A DNA stretch of 45,225 nt from Guillardia theta CCMP2712 (lineage: Eukaryota > Cryptophyceae > Pyrenomonadales > Geminigeraceae), in assembly GCF_000315625.1 (NCBI RefSeq), contig NW_005434662.1, forward strand, positions 748,771-793,995, written 5' to 3'. This document shows positions 31,746-42,123 of the stretch, one piece after another. The position numbers were made by a program, and so were the translations under genes. Numbering within the stretch: position 1 is the stretch's first letter; the number at the start of each line of letters is the position of its first letter. Below the pieces are notes generated by a model. That model was not told where the DNA came from and did not search any database. It saw only the letters and a list, made by a program, of their open reading frames with translations.

Positions 31746-32546
31746 TCCGCGTCCTCTCTCTCCGCCCAACCCACCAGCTCCCAAAGACTTGGTCTCCCTG
31801 CCTTTATCCCTGTGCCCTCTACCAATTTTCCTCCCGGAAATTCTACGTATTCATTCTCCTCCTCTCCCTCCTTTCCCTTCCGTCTTCATCCTTTGCCGCT
31901 TCATCTTGGCTTATCCTGGGTTTCCCCTCAGACTTGCGCCCCTTTCCTCCTGCAAATGGACTTGCGCCCCCTTCATCCTTCACCGGCCTCAACTTTTCAT
32001 TACCTTCCTCGCCGACTTATTGACCCTTATTTCCTATGGCCTCTGCGTCTATCTTTTTCTCTGTTGCAATGTCTCAAAGCGCTTCCTGCTTGCCTTCCTG
32101 TTTCCTTGCCCACTCTTCAGTCCTTATCACCTTCCTGCAAAACCATCCGCACATCCCATGCACTACAACGTCGTTGCTTGCGGCAGTACTCACTTGCTTG
32201 TTTGACCTGATTGGCTCGTACCTTTCTCTGCTTTCTTGTCATGTCCGCCCCGTTCCATCTTGCTAGTCACTGTGCCCTGTTTTTACACCTCCTTGGCACA
32301 TGACAGCTTGGGCCGTGCTGGGCCCTCGCTGCCGCTATCACCACGAAGTTTGTGTTGCCGTGAGACATGCAGATGTAGATGGTTGAAGTGACCGAATGCC
32401 TTGACGGGCTTTAAAGTCCCTCGCCTCCTCCTTGCTGACTGTGAATCTTCTTAGCCAGGCCGATCACGTTAGCGCGACACTTCAGCCTCCGCCTCAAACC
32501 TTTCACGCGTGCAAGAGCGCTTGCTGCAATTCGTTTCAAATCTACG
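31746..32546. other. Pyrimidine-rich upstream region of ATIC, no gene seen
   Basis: Long plus-strand frames (31655-32266) are Ser/Leu/Pro-rich because the DNA is T/C-rich, and lack domains. Probably 5' flank and promoter of ATIC; the last 270 nt carry no recognisable motif. Confidence 0.45.
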
Positions 32547-34664
32547 ATGTCAACAGGTCACTTGACGGAGCATCGGTGTGTAACTGAAGTTGCTCCTCCT
32601 CCCCCTCAGATCTGGTCAAAATCAAGAAAGCACTCATCTCAGTCTCCGACAAGACAGACTTGCTCGTGCTCGCTGCTGCGCTCAAGGATGCTGGAGTGCA
32701 GGTGACACATACTCTGCATGACTACGGGCTGACAGTCGGTGGAGGTTCTTTCCACAGGAGGAACGGCCAAGGCTCTCAAGGAGGCCGGGCTTCCGGTGAC
32801 TGACGTGTCGGACTACACTGGTACCGCTCCTCGTCTCCTCATGCCTCCGTTCTTTTAAACTACTCTGCAGGCTTCCCTGAGATGATGGATGGCCGTGTCA
32901 AGACCCTTCATCCCAAGGTGAGTCGCTGGCCGTGAGGGACGCGCGAGTGAGAGACGATGGCGAAGGTCCACGGGGCGCTGCTGTCGATCAGGAACAACCC
33001 TGAGCACGAGAAGGCTTGCAAGGAGCACGGGATCGAGTATATCGACATGCTCGTGGTCAATCTGTATCCCTTTCAAGCCACTGTGGCCAAGGGAGCAGAC
33101 TTCGATACCTGCATCGAGAACGTTGACATCGGTGGACCCGCCATGATCCGCGCGGCCTCCAAGAACCATCCCAGTGTCACCGTCATCACCTCAGTCACCC
33201 AGTACGCCAAGGCAAGCAGCTCGTCCTCGTGGCTCGTAACGCGCAGCTGACATGAGCGCAGGTGATCGAAGAGATGAAGCAGCATGACGGCTGTACCACT
33301 CTCAAGACCAGGAGGAGCCTCGCTGCTGCCGCGTATGCTCACACGGCAGCCTACGACGCAGCTATCTCCACTTGGTTTGCGGAGCAGGTCAGTTCTGCTG
33401 GGTGTGCGAGAGGGGATGCTGACAAGGATGTGCTGGGCAGAACCAGGAGACTCCTGCTGTGGTGACGAGGGCGTACGACCTCGCCTTCCCCCTGAAGTAC
33501 GGATGCAACCCCCATCAACTCCCCGCCAACATCTACAGCATGTCGGGCGGAGCTCTTCCCTTCAAGGTCCTCAACGGCAAGCCGGGATACATCAACCTCC
33601 TCGATGCCCTCAACTCCTGGGCTCTGGTCAAGGAAGCGCGCGAGGCCCTCGGCCTCCCAGCTGCTGCCTCCTTCAAGCACGTCTCCCCTGCAGGAGCTGC
33701 TGTCGCCGTGCCCCTCTCCGACGTGGAGAAGCAGGCATACGAGGCTCCGGACAATCTCTCTCCTGCTGCGCTCGCCTACCTCCGTGCTCGCAACGCTGAC
33801 CCCATGTGCTCCTTCGGCGACTGGGCGGCTCTGTCGGACGTTGTGGACGAGCAGACGGCGAACTACCTCAAGACGGAAGTCTCGGACGGCATCATCGCCC
33901 CCGGTTACACTCCCGAGGCCCTCGCCATCCTCTCTCAGAAGAAGACGGGCAGCTTCATCGTGCTCGAGGCCGATCCCAACTTTAAGAACCCTGCTGGAGA
34001 GATCGACTTCCGCGAGATCAACGGCTGCGTGTTCGCTCAGAGAGGACACGGAGACAAGCTCATCACGCCGGACATGATGAAGAAGAACATCTCGACCAAG
34101 AACAAGGACCTTCCTGAAGGAGCCGTCCGAGATCAGGTTCTCGCCACTGTCGCCATCAAGTACACACAGTCCAACTCCGTTGGCTATGCTATCAACGGCA
34201 TGATGATCGGCGTTGGAGCTGGACAGCAGAGTCGCGTCGACTGCGTGAAGCTTGCGGGGAGGAAGGTCACGACCTGGTGGATGCGGCAGCATCCCAAGGT
34301 GCTCGGCCTTCAGTTCAAGCCGGACGTGAAGCGTCAGGCCCGCGTGAACGCGCGCGTCAGGTACATCGAAGGCATGGCAGAGATGACCGACATCGAGCGC
34401 GAGACCTGGGCCCAGCAGTTCACTACCGTGCCAGAGCCGCTGACCCCAGCTGACTTCGAGGAGCACATGAAGAAGCTTGACGGAGTGGTGATCTCATCCG
34501 ACGCCTTCTTCCCCTTCCGCGACAGCATCGACACTTGCATCAAGTACGGCGTCAAGTATGTGGCGCAGCCTGGAGGTTCAGTGCAGGACGAGGGAGTGAC
34601 GGAGGCCTGCGATCAGTACGGGATGGTGCAGTGCCATCACGGCATGCGCCTCTTCCACCACTAG
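32547..34664 (+). CDS. ATIC: Bifunctional AICAR transformylase / IMP cyclohydrolase
   Basis: Seven exons: 32547-32556 (only 10 nt), 32610-32701, 32736-32820, 32871-32917, 32966-33211, 33262-33387 and 33441-34664. Together they give 609 residues, close to animal ATIC at about 592. The N-terminal IMP cyclohydrolase (MGS-like) domain shows '[10 protein letters not shown]', '[10 protein letters not shown]' and 'GRVKTLHPK'. The C-terminal transformylase has the catalytic Lys-His in '[12 protein letters not shown]' (K281/H282), 'GCNPHQ' and the family-typical ending '..MRLFHH'. It converts AICAR with 10-formyl-THF to FAICAR and closes the ring to IMP, the last two steps of purine synthesis. All introns are GT-AG except 33212-33261, which is GC-AG. 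The shortest (32702-32735) is 34 nt. The start MSTDLVKIKK was chosen because it joins in phase, though a further upstream exon is possible. Confidence 0.95.
33212..33261 (+). other. GC-AG intron, 50 nt, in ATIC
   Basis: Exon ends GCCAAG, intron starts GCAAGC and ends GCGCAG, next exon starts GTGATCGAAG. Splicing restores 'TQYAK|VIEEM', as expected for the family; read-through ends in TGA at 33248-33250. Confidence 0.85.
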
Positions 34665-34851
34665 AGGTTGACCGCCCCAGCAGCTCAAGGCTCAGGGCGC
34701 CACTAGCTCACACCAGCAAGAGGGCTGACGCGTCTTGTTAAGACCTTTAAAGTACAAGCTTGCTACATGCACACTGACTGTTTCACCTCCTCCTTTCCCT
34801 TCGTCCTGCTGCCTCCCTACTTGCTCCCTCGCATCGTCAGTCTCGCCCGCG

Positions 34852-37800
34852 TCACCACTCCCCATCGGTCTCTGACCCGCTACTCCCGCAGTAGGAGACT
34901 GTAGTGGAGGCCTCCCCTTCCTTGCGCTTCGTCTCTCCCCTGCTGTTCACCAGGATGGTCTGTACCGCCGCTGAGATCCCAACGGATGCCAGCAGCTCCT
35001 CCTGGAGGGCGCGAAGCTCCTCGAGACGAGCCTGCAGGTCCCGCAGGTAAGGACGAGAAGCAAGGCAGCACGCACTTGCCTTCGTCTCAGGAGGAAGCGC
35101 GTCCCACCTGACCTCGAAGTCGAACCTGTTCGGATCCACCTGCCCCCCTTGTAAGCTCACGGCCCCTACAGGTCGACCTGCTCACATCCGGCTCCCCTAC
35201 AAAGTCTTCGCTCCTCCCCTTTACGCCAGCCCCTTCCTGGCAGGTCCCAGTGATCCCCGCGCCCCTCACCTCCCTGCCTCTCACCTGCTCCTCCTCGAAC
35301 TTGCGCTCCATCGCTGACCGCATGCCAGCAGGGACCCGCATCCCTTCCTTGCCGAACTCTATCTTGTGGGAGAGGTCTTTCACCTTGACATCTGTGAACC
35401 CATCGGCTCCTTCCTTCCCCTCGGTACTTCCTTCTCTCCCTCCTGCTCGTCCTCTACGTCAGCCCGACCATCACTGAGAAGCATCTGCTTGCTCTCACCC
35501 TTCTCCTCCATCCAGGATTGAGCGGAGGCCCCCGCACTCGACGTCCTCTCACTGTCGCACTCTGCCGAAGAGGACGGAGCGTCCTCCGCCATCTTCTTGG
35601 TGTCATGCGACTCGTAGATATCTGAGCTCTGGTAGGGGCAGTCAAACCTTAAGCGGAAAGAGAGCAATAAGAGGTTGAGAAGCGATCGAGGCAAGAGGAG
35701 GAGAGAGAGGAAGAGGGGCAGGAGGGGAGGGGGAGGTGTTGTTTGTTGGGGTGGAGGTGGTGGTGGTGGAGGAGGAGGAGGCACCTCCGAATCGCTGTGC
35801 ATGCTCTGAACCTTCTTCTCGCGAGTCAAGTTCGCTCGCTCCTCTGATAATCTCTTGATCTCTGTGTTCTTCCTCTCCTGCAGACGAGCTATGAGCTCGT
35901 CCCTTAGCTGGTCGGGTGCTGCGTCCTCCAAGTCGCGGATCTGCGCGTCGAACCCCCGCGAGACATGCTGAACGACCTCACGATAGATCTTCTCGCGCTG
36001 CTGCTCTGCTGCACCCTCGTCCCCCTGCTCCTGCTCTCCGTGCACATCCTGCGCCTTCGAGTTCTTCGCAGCCTTCAGCAGCATGGCCTTGATGTGCTCG
36101 TCCACCGCGCAGCCATTCTCCACGAGCCGTCGCTCCACAAGTGACGCCACGTCCAGATGGCTGTGACTGTACGCCGCATCGACTCTGTCCTGCTGCTGCA
36201 TCAGCCGCAGCTTGACCCCCGACACATCGATGGTGTCCACCTCCAGCTCCAGCTCAGACCCCACCTCAGCATCTTCGTTCGACTCGTGGTGGCTGCTCGA
36301 CACGCTCTCAGCATAGTCGTACCCCGCGAAGATCAAGTTGCTTGTCAAAAGGTCCGGCACATTCGCAGCTCGAGTTTCGACCTCTTGACCTGACAGATCG
36401 TCGTCACTCTCGACGTAGACCGGGGCACGAGACTCCTCCGGCATCTTGTTGGGCGACTCTAGCTCGTTCTCCAGGTGGCGGACAAAGTAATTCTTTCCTG
36501 CCGCTGCTGGAGAACTTCGAACGTCCTGGGTCGAGGAAGAGTCGGAGGAGTCGACCCTGCAGCTTTGCCTCTCCTGGTTCGCCCTCTTGGATGCTGACGA
36601 GCCAACGGGCTTGTGGGACAGCGGGGCCGTTTCCTCCAAGGGAGCAGGATGAACTTTGGCGAGGTCTCCCCCTTCCGACAGGTCGGGCTCTATGCTCCTC
36701 CAGCTGGAATCAGAAGCCTCCGACGTGCTGTCAGCGAGGCTCTCAGCCGGTTCTTCCTGCAGACTGCAGGGACCATCAGTCCTGCGTCGCCCGTGCACAG
36801 GAACAGCAGCACCTCTTGACGAACTCGAGGACCCTTCGGCGGTTGCTCGGGGATGTGATGTTGCGAATCTCGTCCAAGAGCTGCGCGTCTTGCATGGAGA
36901 CGTCGCTCATCATCCGATGCTTCGCAAGAGTCTCCGAGTCCTTGGAGGACCTTCCGGCTGCCTCCCCTTCCTGCAGACAGTCTAAGTTTCCTTCCCCACA
37001 TCAACAAGGTCAGAAGTCTCCAAGAGTTGACCTGCCAGGCTCGATAGAACGCGGGCATCTCTCGCTCGTTTTCGACGGCCGTCTCGTTGTCCAAAAAAGC
37101 GGATCTAGATTCAAAGAAGCAGAAGAAATCTTGTAGAAAGTTTATCCTGTCCGGCTGTGAGGAGAGAGATCTGCAGAAGATGGATGCGAGCTTGATGTCT
37201 TGATAGTCAAGAATGCTCGACGCAAGCAACGAGTCTAGTTCGTCAACGTCTGGAGTTTGACACACGGAGTCTGTCCCGTTGCTCTCACTTAGACGCGAAA
37301 GGCGAGAAGAGGTTCGGTAAGGCAGGTCTGACGCATCGTCCGTTGGAAGGTACCGATGAATCCCAGCTTCCTCATCCGCCCATGACAGCCTCGAGGTTGG
37401 TCTTGCGCCTTCGGACAGTCTGCTCTGAGGACGAGCGGGTTGTCTGACCTCCCTATCGCCATTCGTTCTCTCTCCTGCCCTGTGCTCTGCGCCTTGAGGA
37501 CCCTCGTGGCGATGAAAGTTGGGCCACTCGTCACCTCCTGATTCCTCGTCTGCGTCGAACGGAAAGTCGCCCGACTCAGTATCTACCCCCGTGCCAGCCA
37601 CCTCCAGCAGACGCTGCTGTTCTTTCGTGACGGCAAGCAGATCTTTGAGGTAAGCTATCCGGTCTTGCAGCTTCTGCAAGTCTTCAAGCTCAGTCTTGAG
37701 CTCATTGGGCATGTTCGAAAAGGACAACCCGCGATCCTCCATGGGCACGGTGTTGCTTTTCTCATTCCTGCTCAGTGACGTGTTCCTGCCTGGCGAGCTA

Positions 37801-39796
37801 TTTTCTGAAGGCGAATTCTTGACTCCAGGAATCGGAGTTGGTTTCGGGTCTCTCGTTTGATCTCGTCGACTCTTGTTCTCCTGACGGTGCATGTATGAAT
37901 CATCGTAGTCTTCATCAGCTTCGTTGCTACACTCTTCGAGTCAGCTTCAACTCACATTGGCAGGCAATCGACCTGCTCGAGATGGAAGAGATTTCGCTTG
38001 AAATTCTGTGATCGAAGTCAGAGGACTCATAGCTCTGGTCAGCTTCCTTGTCCAGTGACACTGATTTCATTACTTTCCCCTCGATAAATTCTTCAAAATA
38101 TGTCAGCAGTGAAAGGAAAGAGGGCGTCTAATACCTTGGGGTATGCTATTCAACTTTTGTTCGATCGACTGCAATCGTTTGGCAGCCTCTTGCAACTTCA
38201 ACTCGCGCTGCTCCAGCTGTTTGAGCTGTTCGTCTTCTCTACTCGCTTGCAACCGACTCGCTGCCATTGAGGGATTTGCCTTCAGCTGCTGCTCCTGTGG
38301 TTTGACACTCTCTCCCTTTGCTTTGGAGTCACCTTTAGAATCATTCAATTGTTTCAGCGAATCCAAATTTTTCATCAGCGTGTCCAGTTCACGAATGTAG
38401 GTCGTGATGCTCAACATTTCTTTCAGCTGTAACAATTTGCTTTCCATAGCATCGTTCCCCTCAAAGTTCTGCATCAAGCTATCTATTTCTTTTGATGCCA
38501 ACTCATTGAATTCTGCATTTTCATCCTCATCACTGATCGACTCCAAGTCAAGATCATTTTGGCGATAATCCAGGTCATCGCGCGATAGCGGAGAATCGGA
38601 GTCGGAGTCTTCGGAATTCGCCTGCTTCTTGGATCCCTGTAGAAAAAATATCAAGAGGATCATCCCAGCCACAAGCAGCGCTTACAGCGGATGATTTTGT
38701 GCGGGAATCGCTCATCATATTCTTCTGATATGAAGAGTTTGAGGAGACCGAAGCCTGACGTTTGCAATGAGGTTCATATGTCACCCCCTCGTGCTGCACA
38801 GGCAATACCTGAACATTGGACTCGTACTCGATACCACCAGCACTCTCGGCATCATTGCTGCATACTGATGAATTGGAGACAACAAGATCGGAGCCTTCTT
38901 CCAAGTCCGACAAGGCCGACATGTCGTTGACTTTTCGCTTTGCAGCAGCGACTTCTGCTGTTGGCGATCAGGTGGTGGGGGAGAAAGATGGGAGAGCTTG
39001 CTGCCTCACCTTGTTGACTCGCACTCTGAGATCCTTCGAACCTTCTTGGCTCCCTGGCGTTTGCATTCAAATCCGCCAGGTCTACTCCGGACCGGCGGCC
39101 TGCCTTCACCTCCTCACGAGTATGGAGAGAATTTGCATCCTGGATAAGTCGCTCCAGCATGAGACGATCAAGGCGATCAATCGCGCTCTCTCCGCGATGC
39201 TCATAGTCGGCAGCAAACTTCTTGTGCGGTAGAGATGCAGACATCTCCCTCGAAGGCTCAGGCGACTTACCTTCGAACTCGTTCATCATATTCCTCTTCA
39301 CGCTCTTCATCCTGTCGGAGATCTCTTCACCAACCCCGTCTTGTCTCTTGGGAGGAGCGCTCTTGGGGTATTTGATCGCCTGCTTCTTGCTCTCTTCGTA
39401 TTCTTCCTCTCCCTTCGTCTCACTGCAGAACGAAAGGAGCAGAGGCTTCCCCCAGATGGCGAACCCCTGAAGCCTGGCAATCGCCTGCCGCGCTGCGTCA
39501 CGACTCTTAAAGGCGATGACGGCTTGACGTTCATGGCTGGTTCTTGAGGAAGGAGAGGACCTCGTCGCCGCAGGACTACCCTCAGGCTGCAACAGCTTCA
39601 CCATTTCCACTTCGCCGAAAACGCCGAACAAGCCACGGAGACCCTGCTCCACGTCTGTACGTGGAACCCTTCCTTCGATCCCATCCACTCTCAAGCAGCG
39701 AGTAACTTGATCTGTGAGGGAGGGAACGTCTTCCTGCCTCGTCGTATCCTCCCTCCCTCCCTCCCCTCCGCCCGTGCTCCTTCCGCTCTTTCGCAT
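34852..39796 (-). CDS. Large RRM-containing, mostly disordered and coiled-coil protein
   Basis: The first exon (39796-39010) carries an N-terminal RRM: RNP2-like 'CLRVDGI', then 'LFGVFGEVEMVKLL', RNP1-like 'QAVIAFKS' and 'AIARLQG'. Exons then join in phase at 38957-38686, 38636-38135 and 38090 onward. Later exons include 'ELEDLQKLQDRIAYLKDLL', 'SILDYQDIKLASIF' and a 'ILSEERANLTREKK'-type coil. Introns near 36985-37045 and 36785-36835 are GT-AG, 35140-35284 likewise, and 35032-35079 is a likely GC-AG. The last exon ends at 34852. One join near 37915-37950 is out of phase with any normal intron (only 25-30 nt is available), so it may be two genes or contain a base error. The RRM suggests RNA binding; the rest is acidic, Ser/Glu-rich linker. 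The ATG at 39796 was used because the upstream in-frame triplet is TTG. Confidence 0.65.
35032..35079 (-). other. Probable GC-AG intron, 48 nt
   Basis: Minus strand ..GAGACGAAG|GCAAGTGCG ... ACCTGCAG|GCTCGTCTC. The donor AAG|GCAAGT is the classic GC-donor consensus. The length is a multiple of three with no stop, so retention would also be in frame. Splicing gives 'LPPETK|ARLEELRALQ', a smoother helix. Confidence 0.6.
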
Positions 39797-40100
39797 TGAC
39801 GGCGGCGGCGCAACCCGAAAACCGTCGCAGGGGGTCAACTATTGGGATAAAATTTCCTGATTTGGTAATTCTACTCTTTCAATTTAGTAAATAAAATTAA
39901 GATATCAAAGATGAAATATGTTTTGAAAATATTATTGGAAATCAGCGAATCAGGGAATCCCTTAGTGACGGGCCATCCCCTGGGTTACAGGATCCTCCTG
40001 CAGGACCTGCCCGCCCTGCTGCCCGCCTGATACCAGGCTCTTGTGACTGTCAAGTTCTCCTCTGACGGAAGCAAGAGGAAGCAAGCCTCGCCCGCACGAC
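39797..40100. other. AT-rich spacer upstream of the RRM gene
   Basis: 39840-39950 is strongly AT-rich (TAAATAAAATTAAGATATC type) and likely holds the promoter of the minus-strand gene. Nothing coding seen. Confidence 0.4.
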
Positions 40101-40245
40101 TACCAGCACCACCAGCACCACCAGCAGCAACAACATCAGGGGCAGCAGCAGCACCAGCACCAGCACCAGCACCAGCACCAGCAGTAGCAGCAGCAGCAGC
40201 AGCAGCAGTAGCAGTAGCAGCAGCAGCAACAACATCAAGGGCAGT

Positions 40246-40283
<38 letters not shown>

Positions 40284-40428
40284 CAGTAGCAGCAACAACA
40301 TCAAGGGCAGCAGCACCAGCACCAGCACCAGCAGCCGCAGCAGCACCAGCAGCACCACCACCACCACCAGCAGCAGCACCACCACCACCACCACCACCAC
40401 CACCAGCACCAGCACCAGCATAGCTTTG
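40101..40428. repeat. Imperfect CAG/CAC trinucleotide repeat tract
   Basis: About 325 nt of CAG with CAC, CAA and TAG interruptions. The longest pure CAG runs are near 40186-40207 and 40246-40280. The glutamine frame is broken by TAG units, while alanine (plus) and Leu/Val or Gly/Ala (minus) frames stay open only because of composition. It lies upstream of the ankyrin gene. Confidence 0.9.
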
Positions 40429-40572
40429 GTGTCTCCTCCTGCTCCTCCTCTGTCTATCGCTTTGCTCTCTTGACTGGTGGGTCACACTGCCACCAGCTGC
40501 TTGTGCGCTCCTGTCTCTTGTCGTTATTTCTTCTCCTTGCGCTCTATGCGCACCCCCTAGCACCCGCGCAGA

Positions 40573-42009
40573 ATGGTCTGGACATTACTGCATTCCCTGG
40601 CTGGCGATGACGATGTTCAGGAGATTGACGCACTGTTGAAAGTGAGGAGAAAGCGCTGAGGGGGGTCGAACTGAGGCTTCACTCGCAGACAGGAGTAGAC
40701 ATAGAGGAGAAAGATCTCGCCGGGCTCACTGCACTCCACGTTGCCTCAGGCGAAGGCTCGTCAAACGCTGTTGGCCTTGAGGTAGCGATATGCGCGCATT
40801 GACTGCCATGTAGGTACGAGTCTTGTGCGACAACGGCGCGAATGTGAACGCAGCTGCCAGTTACAGTCATGTCTCTCCGCTCCATCGAGCAGTCGAAGAA
40901 GGGCACGAGGAGTGCGCTGGAGTGCTGATAGAGCTGAAGGCGGACCTGGAGGCGAGAACGAAAGAAGGTTTCACTCCGCTGCATGAAGCAGTTCGCTCTG
41001 GCTCAATGGCGCTTGTTAGGCTGCTGCTTGAGAGCCAAGGTAGATTCGATGCATATGATGATGCAGCATATGACCTGAGCGCTTGTCGCCCCAGCTTGTG
41101 TCAACTCAACCTGCAACACTCGCTCCTCCCCCCTGCACATCTCAATCTTGAACGAACACCACGAGATCTCGACGTTCTTGGTGGCACCAGCAGCGTCTTC
41201 TTGCGGTTGAAGTGATAAGCTCGTCAGGTCTCACAAGGAGCTGATGTGTATGCCCCTGACGACTACGGTATTTCTGCTTGCGATCAGTCCGGGTAGAGAG
41301 CTGTGTTGAACATGTGTGCTTGATGTCTGCCTAACATCAATGCAGGTCTGAAGAACAGATGCGAGCCATAGGAATCTGGAAGCAGAATGTCATCCTCGAA
41401 GAAGTAATACAATCCTTCATGTGACATCCGTGATGGAAGCTTGAAAGTTATCAGAGTACATCCTGGCCGTTGCCGACAAGCTTGGCAAGGTGAATCAATC
41501 ATGACGGCTCAAGGAAATTCGATGCTGAAAGAGAATGAGCCAGGAGTCAGGAATCGCCCTGAAAGACCCGACTTCCATCATTATGAACCGAAAGTTCAGA
41601 GCATACATGAGTGTCAAAGAGTTTTGGACCTTTCTTGAGAGGAGACGGAGGCGCAACAGGTTGTTGGGAGAGGTTGAGTAGAGCTGCGCTGAGTGCTTCA
41701 AACTCTAACGGTGTGATCGTTGTCAGGTCAAGAGATCGGTAGCGTCAAAATTGCTCTTGTAGGAAAAACTGATCAGATGTAGGATGTGGAGAACTCGAGC
41801 ATACGCGCAAAGCGCTTCAACCATTTGTACAATGCTAGCCAGTTTCTTGAGAGCAACATCGTAGAAGATGAGGTAAGTTGGCGTCTTTGAGATGAATCAA
41901 AGATGACGCCTAGCACAAAAAGGATGCAAAGAATTTTATAACCAAGACAGTACAAAAAGCTTTCCCGTCAGAGAAAGATGAAGAAGAGGAAGTAGACGAT
42001 GAAGGCTGA
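40573..42009 (+). CDS. Ankyrin-repeat protein
   Basis: Exons 40573-40641, 40689-40781, 40814-41039, 41239-41292, 41346-41403, then about 41455-41700 and later, with a final exon about 41937-42009. The N-terminal half has ankyrin units: 'GLTALHVASGEG', 'GANVNAAASYSHVSPLHRAV', 'KADLEARTKEGFTPLHEAVR' and 'GADVYAPDDYG'. The C-terminal half is helical and basic ('MNRKFRAYMSVKEFW..LERRRRRNR') and ends in an acidic tail (EKDEEEEVDDEG). The intron at 40782-40813 is only 32 nt. The exon around 41730-41785 is not fully resolved. Ankyrin repeats bind protein partners; the partner is unknown. The CAG-type tract ends 145 nt upstream of the ATG. Confidence 0.75.
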
Positions 42010-42123
42010 ATACGTTTCAAAACATAGTAAATGTTAGCGGTAGAAGTCCAAACAGAACAACCAAGATCAATGCCAAAGGGTCGCTTCCTGTGAGCCTAGA
42101 GTCATCGTAAAGTCATGGCAAGC

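Noticed and set aside
31655-32266. Ser/Leu/Pro-rich proteins upstream of ATIC
   Set aside because: Overlapping frames are all open because the DNA is pyrimidine-rich; no domain or splice support.
33351-34466. 371-residue minus-strand frame opposite ATIC
   Set aside because: Mirror of a strongly conserved enzyme exon; codon bias of the sense gene keeps it open.
40043-40423. Poly-Ala/Pro or poly-Gly/Leu protein over the triplet tract
   Set aside because: All three frames on both strands are shaped by the CAG/CAC repeat; no flanking conserved sequence or start context.
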